Part shown: in pieces, positions 25,501-37,284 of the stretch
How the letters are laid out: each line of letters starts with the position of its first letter
How positions within the stretch are numbered: position 1 is the first letter of the stretch
Origin: Lutraria lutraria
Lineage: Eukaryota > Mollusca > Bivalvia > Venerida > Mactridae
Length of the DNA: 64,000 bases
Direction of reading: 5' to 3'
Assembly: GCA_964023205.1 (NCBI GenBank)
Contig: OZ026833.1
Span: 44,704,441 to 44,768,440 of the forward strand
Notes under the pieces: generated by a model
What the model saw: only the letters and a program-made list of their open reading frames with translations
The model's database searches: none
Told to the model about the DNA's origin: nothing
Program-made: the position numbers and the translations under genes

Positions 25501-28500
25501 AAATGTAGCCCTTTAATTTCATCAAAATTATTAAATAATATGACATATTTTAAGAAGATTATTTGAATTGATGGAGAAACACGTCAAATAAAATTAAAGA
25601 GTAAGTATCTCATGTACCGTTTAATATAAAAATCACGTGACAGATAATTGAATTAGTTATCATGCTGCTGACATGTTTCTTACCCTCCTATCATATTAAA
25701 CACGACAGTAATTCTGTATATGAGAACAATAACTAGTAATAACGTTCAAACTCAAAAGCCATAAATCTTAATTTTGCAAACATTGAACTTCATATTTTTA
25801 GGAGAGCTAAACCCACTTACACTTTCCGTGTTAAAACATGACCGTAAAATGGCATTGTTTCAAGACTCGTATTGAGTACATCAAGCGAAAACACGACAGA
25901 AAATTAATGGGAATATCAAGAAAACATTACGATCCTTTTAAGCAGTTTGTAACCATTACGCCTCCTGAATGATTACACTTGTTATCAGAAAAAAGACAAC
26001 TATAAGAAACATGCATAAAATAGCGAGCTATGTTATTTGTTACTTGGCATCAATGACGTATTTTATCGATGTTTTATGAAATACTTTATACAAATTGGAA
26101 AATGACCGTTTTATTTTGTTTGTTTGTATTGTCAAACGGTTGAATGAAAATATTCAGTTTTTGCAACAAAGGATTTTGGACAATGGAAAATCATTTAAAA
26201 AATGCAACACAACAATTAGCTTTACAAAAATGTCAGTGCTGCAATAATGCCATTTAACTATACAAGATTTATTTCTGAAAAACATGCTGGCAATATGCCC
26301 ATGAGTACACAGTGGCATAAATACGTATATGCATAAGCACTATGTCAAGATCAAGGTGGCCAAGGTATACATGTATACGTAACACAGGAATGAGCATCAT
26401 AAATTACAATGTATATAAGACAAAACGAACGAAAAGATACATGGCAACAGGGATAAACAAAAACAATACACAAGCTTAACCAACAATAGATCAAATAAAA
26501 AGATATCAGTATTTAGAATATTAGTTATAATTATTTAACCTACACTGGTTCTTAATTCAAACATTTCGCAAGATGCATAAATTTAGAATAAGAAATTCCA
26601 GATTTTTTTAAAAATGTTATTTTTAAATTGTTCTGTTGGTCAGAATTCTAGACGCATTGGGACAAACTGATGAATCTGAGTCACAGGTCCAATCATAATC
26701 TAGACCTTTAAATACAACTAGGTCCCAAGAATGCTAATAATCTAAAAATAATCTGAAAATCCAGACTAAATAAAATAAATATCAAGGCTAGTAATTAATG
26801 CTTACTATGTTTGAAAAATTTAGAGATTCTATGGAGAAAACCTACAAAAAAAACTTGCAGTCCAATTATGAAAACATACTGCAAACAAGGATAATGTTTG
26901 CTGACAAATATTTAACCAGTTTAATCATAGACACAAATACACTAAATATGATGATTTTGTATCAAGTAATTTTTCCTTTATGTAACTTTAATGTTCGCAA
27001 TCAATATATGTTACTTCAATCTATTCCATTATTTTATTCCATACAAATGACCTGTTTTTGCTTTATGTAAATTTTACTTTACAACTGAAATCAAAGACAA
27101 TTACGTAAAATTGTAAACAAATTATTATCGATTTGTTTACATTTTGATAACTGAACTTCATTTAAAAAGGCCTGTTAAAGCCCCCGCTTTAAGCTTGTAA
27201 GAAATCACTGGGTTGTTATCACTTGTATTTAATTACTTGTACGAATCCACTGACAGTGAGGCCCGCAAAAATAAGAAAACGAAAGATAAAAGATTAAGTT
27301 TATCTTGTAATTTAATCCAATGGATTCGGTGCATGTGATAGCGAGTGATTTATTTGTCGTTATTTGAAAATCAAAAGTTTAATACAAGCACTCCGTTGGT
27401 ATGGAGATAATGCAGGCACACCCAGCTGTTTTGAATAAGATGCAAAATGTGTACCAAAATCTTTGTTCATTTTTACTTGCCACATCAGACTTCTATAAGA
27501 ATAATTCTTATTCACAAATGGTTGGTTAAATAGAATGGCTGCAAAAATATCAGAACTGAAAATAGAAGCATAAAGAACCATCATTGAAAAGGTCTTAGCC
27601 AAAATATACATTAGAACATGAGTATGGCTATTGCTGACGGTATGCATGTATATCTTGAAAACTGAAAGAATGATAGAGTTGCACAGGGAAGGCCAAAGCA
27701 CAAACTAGGGTTTCTATATCAAGGATTCCTACTTCCAATGGGTGGTTTTAATCTAAGTTTTCTATTTCTGACTTCTTTCGTGAACAATCCTCTTGTTGAA
27801 TACGTCTTTAAGTAACTGTAATGACACTAAAGATGAATGGAAATACCAATTAGAATTACAATTTGTGAATCTATCTACAACGAAAATGCTTTTACAGAAT
27901 TCGAAGGTTAACTCGACAAGGTCACTACCCTCACTTATATCATGTTCAAAAATATCATTCTCATTAATTCAGTCGCTTATGAAAATATTTTACAAGATGG
28001 CTCTTTTCTAAATTATATGTTTCAAAGCCTACCATTTTAATCCATTAACGAGCTAACATGAATCAAACAAAATAGATGTCTATTCGCAAAGTCGGATTTT
28101 CTCAACGCTCATCTTTTCTCATATTTCTTAGACCCCGTGATCAGCTTGTACCATTTTAATTCTTAAACGCATTGTCTTTCTCTGACTTCACATTTTCTTC
28201 CAAATCTGCATTGTTATTCTTGTAAGCCGTAAAAGCAGAATAAATGGTATTCTGAGACGATTGGTCGAGTGACAGCACCGCTATGTTTTACAAAGTCTGG
28301 AGTATTGTAGAATCTTGATAAATATAATTATAGAAGCATATACGTCTCACTTACCGCACGCTGAGGGTTTAAAATTTTCTCAATGAACGTAAAAATGTAG
28401 AAAATGGATTTCGTCCAGTTAGTTATGTCTGCACTGTGCAGGATAATGACAAATCTAATAAACAACTTGTGCTGATTACAAAGTTAAAGGATTTCACAAA

Positions 28501-28978
28501 TATTGGAAACTTAAAAACAAGTGTCCTACCTCGATAACGTGTTCATGACAGAGGCGTCTGAGAGTTATATGATGCGTATCATTCAATGAAGACGGAAGCA
28601 ACATGTGCGTATTGGAGCTAGCTGTCGCCAGGGAAAACCCAGACGCTATCATTACATACATTCGATACAATTCAGTATTGCAGTATTTGATTTTAAGCCT
28701 TAAACTTTGATCATATTAACTAGAGTTCTCAGAAATGTAGAGTGTTTCTAGCTTTAGTACTTTTGGTAAATACAACCAAATGTTTAAAGTTATTGCTACG
28801 TACAAGTATATTTGAAAATTAAAAAAAGAAACAACACAATTCCAGCTAAGTATCGACTACGTAGACTACTATATTGACTACAGGTATCAAATAAATCAAC
28901 TTCGCTCTAAGCATTTAAATTTAAAACTAATTAATATTTTTATGTTTTAGCCCACTTACAAAATTAAAAGTATGTGAC

Positions 28979-29048
28979 GTACTTTTTCTGTTGTAATTCA
29001 TATTTGCAAACAGATGTACTTTTCTGTTGTTATTCATATTTGCAAACA
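28979..29048. repeat. 35 bp direct duplication
   Basis: GTACTTTTTCTGTTGTAATT and the following ATATTTGCAAACA recur immediately, with one indel and one substitution. Confidence 0.7.
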
Positions 29049-29468
29049 TTACATACTTGTAGAAGCTTACAACTAAATGCTGCCGCTGAAGATTGGCACC
29101 AGGGGGGCTTTGATGTTTTCTTGTATACTTTTAAGTGAAAATACGTTCGACTTTAAAACTTGTTACGGCGATAGTTAACATTTTTAACCTTAACAAATAG
29201 AAAACATCGTCGTCTCCGAAAGCAACATATGTAATTGACAAAACTGTGAGAGAAATAAAACGATGCCCCGGGATGCTCTAAAACCAGAAAAACATTTGAA
29301 AAAGTATACTATGATTTATCGCCATTGTCGTATTCGCAAGTATGGTCCTCTCCGTGATAGTGACAGTTAAAGGCTAGGAGGTGAAAATCAGGCAGTCGCA
29401 AATAGATGTATAATAGTCGAGAAATTCGGATTTATCGACAAAGCCGTGTTATTTTATGAACCATCATA

Positions 29469-29716
29469 TTTGTTTGTTTGTTTATTCGAGTTTAACGCCC
29501 CTTTTCAACAATCAGAGTCTTATGAGGCGGACAGTTCACCTAACCATCGTTCCTGTGAAGAACCAGTACTAGACTCCCATCCTCCGTAAGCAACTGCCTA
29601 GTTCTCACACAAAGAGACATGGTCGGTAGCGGGGCTCGGACCCACGATCTTCCATCAGTGAGATGTTACAATGATTTAAAGTCAGCGACCTTAACCACTC
29701 GACCACGGAGCTGGTC
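29469..29716 (-). mobile_element. tRNA-derived SINE (family A) with target-site duplication
   Basis: Minus-strand element. Its head (TCCGTGGTCGAGTGGTTAAG) is an A box of Leu/Ser-tRNA type, followed by a B-box-like GTGGGTCCGAGCCC. A body follows, shared with 44700-44925, and an (AAAC)n-type tail. It is bounded by perfect direct repeats TGAACCATCATA at 29457-29468 and 29717-29728. Confidence 0.85.
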
Positions 29717-30226
29717 TGAACCATCATAACTGAGTTTAGTCCAACAAACAAGATCAAGGAAATCAGTTTTCAATTATCCAATGATTACTTTAATACCTTA
29801 TTTTTATGGAATTAAATGCAACGAAACTCAAATTAAATAAAACTGGACAGTGAACGATCTTCTTAAAATGCATCCGATTTAAAACCGCATTCAACAAGAT
29901 AATGAAATGACGTTTTAGGTTATGCAAGTTTAACAAAACAACTCGCTTACAAGTATGCGGAATAGATAGAAGTACAAAATAAATGTACAACCACAATGAT
30001 CCCATCACTCATCATCCTGGCCAATTAATTACGTAGATAATGTCAGTCTTCTAATCAATTAGTAGGATATTTTATTATGGTTAATTTGTAATCTACTTGA
30101 TAACTAGTCCCCAGTTTATTTTTAACAATAATTAGTCTGAGTTCTTCGCTTCAGAATTTCTATTTTTGAGACTTTCTGCTTATGTTATCTAGCCTTCTAG
30201 TCGTTGGAACTCGATGCAATCTCTAG

Positions 30227-30456
30227 TTAGCTGTAGGCATCGGCTCCTTCCAAATTATTTTGGCTATCTTTGTTTTGAAATTGGCTGTCAGTTTCCGGGT
30301 TGGATTTCATTAGTATGTTTACATTTTCTACTCCGTGTAAGATAAACTCTGGCCGAGTGTCGGAATCTGCGTAGTGTAATTGTACGTTTATAACAATGGG
30401 TTGAATCGAACGGATAAGTGCTATACATGGGGAATTCCATGATTTTAAGTATGCGC
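30227..30456 (-). CDS. Possible terminal exon on the minus strand, unrecognised
   Basis: A minus-strand acceptor (CGTAGTCTCAG) is followed by about 75 open codons ending in TAA, with AATAAA on the same strand about 105 bases later (30116-30121). The peptide includes VQLHYADSDTRPEFILHG and a polar, acidic C-terminus. It is relatively GC-rich. It could be the last exon of a gene lying to the right, or chance. No family recognised. Confidence 0.27.
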
Positions 30457-32968
30457 CTGAGACTACGATTTGAGACATTTAGAACTTTCCAATAAGTTCT
30501 CTATACACTTTTTTAGTCTTTGTGCTATCCATTCGTGTATGTATCTAAGTTATATTAGTGCAATACAACTGATTTTGAAATTCGACGGATGTCATATCGT
30601 CTAGAATGGCTGTTGTAAGTCCATGTCTGATTGCCTTGTTTCAATTATTTCTCCGTAAGCTTTATTTTTAGATTAAACGATTGCAAAGCAAGTCTTTTAT
30701 CTTCCATTCTTCTATCAACATGTTTATGATTGTTTTCTATGTTTTTCTCACGATTTCTCGCTGGTGATTAATGATTGGTAACCCCCGTGGGATATGTCTA
30801 TTCATGACCTACGCGTTCAAGAGACCCTAACCCTGTTGCGCGATGCCTAAGATTTAAATCGATCAATAAGGCCGATCTCTATAACGTATTTTATGACCAC
30901 AGATACCAGCGCACAAAATTGGTATTACGTGATAGGGTATTGATATCAGAGCGCTTTTTTCTCAATTTACATTCTGATTCTTGATTTAATTCATTAATTA
31001 TCATTAAATGAAACAATCGCGCCCACGACTGGCGTTTTTTCCACGAATGATAAGAAGAAGTAGTAATTGCTGAGACTTTCGTAGACTTTTAATTGGTCGG
31101 CATAAACAAGTGCACTAAAGATCACCGGATGAAAGGGCTTTTAAAACAAACCAGATGTACATAAACAACAGTATTTGTATTAGAACTAGCGCTAGCCTAT
31201 AACAACATTAATTTAAAATCAAGGAAATTATTCATCATGTAAAATTGGAAAAAACTAATTTAAGATGTTTTACGCCAAATCAAGTCCCATGTTAGTTTCA
31301 TCTTCCAGAATTACTTTTTGATTATTGACAGCTCTTAATTCCAATTCAGCAATTCAATTAATCAAATGCGCGAAGCCAATGGTGCACCTTTCTCTAATCC
31401 GGATGGATTTCATTTCTATGTTATTATATTCAACAGATGAAAATCCCAATGATAAATACTAATTTCGCAACATATGGACTTTGTATTCAAAGTTAACGTG
31501 TCGCTTAGTACACATTATTCTATTAAAATGTATTTATAGCAAATAGCCGCATAATTGGAGGCTCATACGTAGGTATGTCTATATATACATGTATATGCAA
31601 CGTGGCAATCGCTGATTTTCTATAATCGATCTGTCAGAGTAGGTGAAAATCAGTTAGTACGTTTTGGATTGCATTTTCATTTTATTCCATCCCAATAGAG
31701 CTGCAGTCAGTCGAAAAATGCATATTTCCTCTTATGATATTATGCATAAGTAAAACATGTATAAAAATATGAATAAATACGACAAGGTACCAATATATCA
31801 TATGTAATACATACTACATTTGATCTGAATTCAGGATAATTGTGCGTATAACTTAATAGAGAGCAAGTTTTATTTCCTCACAAAACAAGCATGTACAGTT
31901 AGCATACGTGACTTTCAACTGGTATTGCAGAGTAGCAAAGAATTGAGTGTCTTTGAAATGATTATAAAAGAGCTCAGTCTTTCTTGTCAGAAATGCTTAT
32001 GCAATTAGTGCATCGGTCAAGGTCGAAAAGTTTTAATTTGCTGAATATGTTTTTAGTACCTTATTATATTCTACATTTTCAACTCTTGTGGTGTATTCAT
32101 GATGAATACATAATACGAAAAAAACGTGATTTTTATCTGGAATAAATTGTATTTTATGACAAATTTCGGAGGAGGCGAACACGCTAAGCAGAGGAATTAT
32201 CTACGTTCTACTTCGCCCTTGAGCATATATAAGCCATTATTTATCGATGTGAACTTATGTTTCACCAGAATTTACTGAAGTATCTATATGTTATGCCAAT
32301 TTTTAGGACACATAAATATGGAAACAACACAATTATCTGCAATATAATTTCTATAACATTGCTCATATATTTCGACAAATCTGTGCGTAATTGCCAACAA
32401 CATGTCACAAAAGACAACATGATAAATACCATATAACGCATACTAAATATAAACTCATACATAAATAAGTGTTTGATACAAAATCTTCAGCTGGAGTAGG
32501 AGTTTTCTCATAGGTTAAAAGCGCCGCTGTTAAAAACCTTTAGGGCAGAATCTGTAATTATTTGTTTTACTGCCTCTGGAAATTCTGAACACACTAAATA
32601 CGTTGTTTTAGATTTAGTATAATTTCAGCCCATGGAATTATACTCTGTGTTTCCTTAGAACAAATTTTCTACTGTGTTCACACTGATTATCTTTTTATAA
32701 GATATTTCTTGTTAAAAGATATTTCTTGTTACTTTTGGTTTATGTTTTTCCTTTTATTCTTTGACAAAATACACAATTTCATGCAATTTCATTTAACGTT
32801 TTATTACCTTTGTTCGGTTGAAGTTCAGTTGTGAAATTAAAGTAAGTAAAGAAGGAAAAAATAAAATAACCACTCTTTACCAATTCCTGACATTTTGCTC
32901 GATTACACGGAAATAAGTCGGCTACAACAAAGCAAAGTAAATAAGGCATTGCTTTCTTACATTGTGAA

Positions 32969-33020
32969 TTATCTGCCCTTGAAATGACGTAAAATAAGCA
33001 AACAATTCAAGGGCAGATAA
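32969..33020. repeat. 15 bp perfect hairpin
   Basis: TTATCTGCCCTTGAA (32969-32983) and TTCAAGGGCAGATAA (33006-33020) flank a 22 bp loop. Either a small MITE core or an insertion-derived hairpin. Confidence 0.55.
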
Positions 33021-33259
33021 CTCAAAAACGAGATCGGTGACCAACAATTTCTTTTCGCTTAAATGTTTCGTTATCATGTGCTATGATCACGCAAAATTTG
33101 AAAAATCTCTTCAGCAGTTATCATTCTGCCTGTATGTCTATGTCAAGACCGTAGCGAACTGTATATAATATAGATAGTAGATACGTATTACAATCAATAT
33201 GTTATAACTTAATATAAATACAATATATTGTAATATAACGGAAAGTTAACCTAGTACCA

Positions 33260-33467
33260 AACCGTGAATTTTTTCATTTTCGTTGGGGATTTAATTTCGT
33301 GGATTTCGTGGGTCGGCTCATCCACGAAACAAATCCCCACGAATTTAACGGAAGAGATAAGGCTTTTTTCAAAAATCAAAATCCACGAATTTATGTCCCC
33401 GCGAAAAAGCCATTTTAGTAAAACCACGAAAATTGAGCCCAACGAAAATAAATGAAAATACAGTATA
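33260..33467 (-). mobile_element. MITE family 3, copy 1
   Basis: Fold-back element rich in ATTTCGTGG / CCACGAAAT strings, ending CAACGAAAATAAATGAAAATA then CAGTATA. The copy at 54195-54406 is in the opposite orientation. Two opposite-strand 63-codon frames over it result from the palindrome. Confidence 0.72.
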
Positions 33468-34888
33468 TAATGATGATCAGTCAGTTAAAAAACATTAATA
33501 AAATTAAGCACCTTAATTGTGGAAATCTTTTTTTCTCGGGAGATACATGATTATTCAGACATGAAGCGGTATGTCCATCACAGAGTGGAGACAGGACTTA
33601 GAAATATTCCGAAAGTTCAGTTCAGTTTTTAGCGTGATCATTGCATTCTATGTATTTGAATAATCACTGAATAATTAAAAATAATTATTTTGCCCTGCCT
33701 CGATATGTAATGATATGTAATAAAATAATATGGCTTATAGATAAATCAACTGATAATAAATTGATGTGGTTTATAGTTACCAATCATCGATATGAAGTAT
33801 ATATAAGTCGTTCCCTCAAATTAATAAACTATATATTAATAAAAAAAACATAATAAAAGTACTGAACATGATTGTAAGAAAGAAACATGTCTAAATGTAA
33901 AATATACAGGTTTAGAAAAGAAATCTCGTAATTATGTTATTTATCAAGAATAGTGTTATATGATATGATACTATTATATAACTCAATAACTATAAACAAT
34001 TTTGGCGATGTTATATAAATTATCTGCTGTGTAAATATTGGCGGGGGTTAAAATGGACTGAAGTATATCAACCGCCAAAATTTCACCGTATATAGTATTT
34101 ATTAACCAGTCAAAATAAGGCATTGTACTAGATTAAGTATCAATTAAGAGTTTTTCAATAATCTCATCATTTATTCTAAATACAGTTAATTAGGGATATA
34201 TGAGTACATGTTGTGATATATCCTTCGTCAGATAATAAATCAGCCGATAAAATGTAATGTATTCCGATCGCTCGTGATATTTTTGTTTTTTGTTTTGGCA
34301 ACGAATTTTGGATGCAAAGTTCATGTTATGATGTTACTTATGTAGTGATATATATGTATTTATAGAACTTATCTTGATTGATTAGCTCCTAGAAATATTA
34401 ATGTTAATCTTCAAAGAACTACTTTCTGGCAAAACAGGGATCCATTCATCAGGCCTAAGTTTTTATTTTACATTCACGATGTTCAAACGGAAATCGCGCG
34501 TTGTTATCTAGGATGGAGACACCTGCATGCTTTTTTGTCTACGGTTGAGATTAACAAATTTTGTTTCATAGATTGTCGCATAATGAATTTAAAAAATTTG
34601 AACTTAAAAATGTTTTATGTGTTTCAAAATACTTCAACTAACACAGTACAACCCTCACACTATTATGTTGGCTTTTAACACATCCAGCTCTGGGGTCGAT
34701 CTCATAACGGACACAATATTGTAATGGTCATGTTGAAAATACGTTGACACTTACACATGCAGATCAAAATGTTAAGATGTGATGTAAGTCGCTAAATCAA
34801 TTGTCATTATGACAAATCGTTTAAATCGCTCATTGTGCTCAGTTGTACAACGAAGCTGGTTTCTTTTGAACAAAATATTTATTAGAAA

Positions 34889-35155
34889 TATGTCCGGGGG
34901 ACACGAATGCCCCCGATAAGTGCTAAGTCAGAGGAGGGTCACAACTCATGTGAAAATGTTTGTTTGAATTTTAGCGTAAATCGAAGCTGACCAGTATTTT
35001 ATTGTTATACACTTCATGTAAAATATGAAACAAAACCATGAAATAATGCTTGAGTTATCGCTCTTAAACCAAACCATTCACGGACGGACGGACGTACATG
35101 GGTAACAATATTTGTCCTTCCGCCATTTCGAATGACTAGGGCGTTAAAATTGCCT
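34889..35155. repeat. Probable dispersed repeat with GGAC run
   Basis: Starts with a small palindrome (GGGGGACACGAATGCCCCC) and contains CACGGACGGACGGACGTAC. GC-richer than its flanks and resembles interspersed repeats; no second copy in the window. Confidence 0.3.
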
Positions 35156-36377
35156 TATTGAATATGTTGACCGTACTATGCTCGTACCATGTTATTCAGT
35201 GGATATTTGTTTTCTTACTACCATAGATGGTGCAGTTACCACAAAAGATGTTCTCTCGTGTTATACCAGCATTTTAATTTCCTGAGGTTGAAAGGAAACT
35301 TTAGATTTTTTTGATAACTTCATTTCTTTCTTGACAGTTCGCAATAACTTTGCAACATGCTATAATAACATCCTGCAGCATATTATTAACCTTTACCATT
35401 AGAAAATATTCAAATGAGTTTAAGTTTGGTCACATCTATGACAACGACCGAGTGCTTGATAATCACGCGAGATAGCTATTAATTAAGCAATAATTGTCAT
35501 AGCAACGTACGATATCATATCTCATAAATTACGATAATTATTGAAAATCTGTAAACTCATTTGAACAAAGTCATAAGCCTGGGTTCCAAAGTCCTTTTAA
35601 CAGGAAATTATTTTCTTCCTGATTATTCTGGAATTATCACAGAGAAATTAATCCCCAACGTGTTACAATCGCGCATGCTTTTCAGATATTACTATTTCTT
35701 CTTCATACACCACTGAACTGACCATGTCTGTAACAATATATAAAAAACCAGAATAATTCTGCATAAAATAATATTAGATCAAGATAGTTCTGTCTTCCAA
35801 GAAGCATTATCCTTCATTATGAAGATTTCTTTAACCTCCCTACGGCTGGCTGAATTAAAGACTCACATTATGACCTGAAAGGTGCTATTTGTGGTCAAAT
35901 TACATGTTCGGTGTCAAGAAACTCGGCGAATTAATGGAAGATTGATCCGTACGAAATGTAGGGTACAGATACTACGCTATGGTATGAATAGAGAATATAT
36001 GAACGCGTCTAATATCTAGGAGTGGTTCTAAACTGTCTATCTTTGTCTCTTTGTCCTCAAAGTTGTCATTGCTTCAGTTATCATCTCTTATCAAGAATTT
36101 ATTCATTAATAATAACCTCGAATTCAATTCAAATTGCAGAGAGTATTGCATCTTTAATCGTTCGCATACCAGACATTCCTTATATTCCAAGGAATTACGG
36201 ATAATAATTTAATCGGAAGCAATTTCATTTACATTAGAAATCATTATTCACACAGATTTGTCACAGTAATTGAATTTCATTCCTTAGATTGTCCGAGCAA
36301 ATCAATAAGAATGATTCAAATTATTCATTGTAGTATGTATCTTAAGATACGACCGCATTATTGTCATAAATATAATG

Positions 36378-36409
36378 GTCACGTGACTAAACAAGTACCC
36401 GCCATCTTG
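36378..36409 (+). promoter_or_regulatory. Possible promoter elements of the cyclase gene
   Basis: A palindromic E-box (GTCACGTGAC, 36378-36387) is followed 11 bases later by CCGCCATCTTG (36399-36409), the YY1-type motif often found at animal transcription starts. They lie about 450 bases before the first coding ATG, and the exon carrying that ATG appears to begin at a splice acceptor (36806), which would place a 5'UTR exon here. Motifs are seen; promoter activity is inferred. Confidence 0.35.
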
Positions 36410-36852
36410 TTTGTGTTGATATCTTCACGCGGTCATATTCTAACTGTAGTTACAGAGTTTTTATCTGATCAGTCATGATGGCCATGGTTTAAAAAAAACA
36501 GACCATAACAACAGTGACCATGTAGCTTTAAGCTCTTCATTTTTATCCGCACCCATAAATCTTTATGTTTAAGTGGAGAAAAAAGAATAATAATGTGAGA
36601 TATAATCGACTTATCCACACGCACTGAGTTGAAGTTACGAAACTGCCTATATATTGCAATGGACGGCCTTGTACAAATTCTCATTTATTTGTCAATACAC
36701 TTGGAGTGTCAGTCAATTCACACCAGATACAACTTTAGTCTTACATCATAAGTCAGTAAAAATCAACATTTTTCATAAATCATTATCGCATCTTTTGTCA
36801 TTTCAGTGAAATGATGTGAAACAAGAGAGCCGCTTACAGGGAAGAAACAGCC

Positions 36853-37284
36853 ATGTCCAATACAATCACAGGGTGTCCCTTTTCGATTGGCTTCAATGGT
36901 AATGGAAACCTCACAGAAAATACACGTAACTCAAACCTTAGGGATGATTCTGCGATTCCTGAACATGGTGGGAATGCTAAATGTCCTAGAAACAAGGGCA
37001 GCGAAACAGTGCTAACTACTGATATAACAACGATAATTAACTCAAATAATACAACTAGAAAAAAGGAAACAACGCAATGTGAGTGTGCGAGAACAAAGAC
37101 TATTGTTCGTAATGCAAGTTGTGGCCAAGAAGCGAGTCCAGCGTCTAATGAAGGATCTCCTGCTAGGAAAACCAGCAATATATCGTGTGTTTCATCATCC
37201 GGTGGGTCAGATGAAACGGAAGGAGAAAAGAAACTGGATTTACGTGGCCTCATTGAAAGTATAGGGACCCTGCTAATACCCGTG
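36853..37284 (+). CDS. GUCY1A: Cyclase alpha coding exon 1 (N-terminal region)
   Basis: Encodes residues 1-144. Two things tie it to the distant rest of the gene. Residues 7-10 read GCPF, like the CPF/CPL motif near the N-terminus of animal alpha subunits. Residues 128-144 ([17 protein letters not shown]) match the position and pattern of the helix before H-NOX in vertebrate alpha-2. The donor is GTG|GTATGT in phase 0, matching the phase-0 acceptor at 45028. The middle is Asn/Ser/Thr-rich, charged and probably disordered. TTTCAG at 36801-36806 may be the acceptor of a 5'UTR exon. An overlapping minus-strand open frame across the same bases is a shadow. Confidence 0.82.

Larger units (their letters stand above)
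12763..36377. other. Gene desert between the two genes
   Basis: About 23.6 kb without a supported gene. Contents are the repeats, SINEs, CRE-like cluster and two doubtful minus-strand exons listed separately. The rest is AT-rich sequence with chance open frames. Confidence 0.5.

Noticed and set aside
27360..27701. 113-codon minus-strand frame with hydrophobic stretches
   Set aside because: No family pattern, no clear splice sites, AT-driven composition; probably chance.
30825..30836. CCCTAACCCT, possible telomere-like repeat
   Set aside because: Less than two units and no array around it.
36834..37253. 139-codon minus-strand frame over cyclase exon 1
   Set aside because: Shadow of the coding strand, which has the CPF motif and the phase-matched donor.
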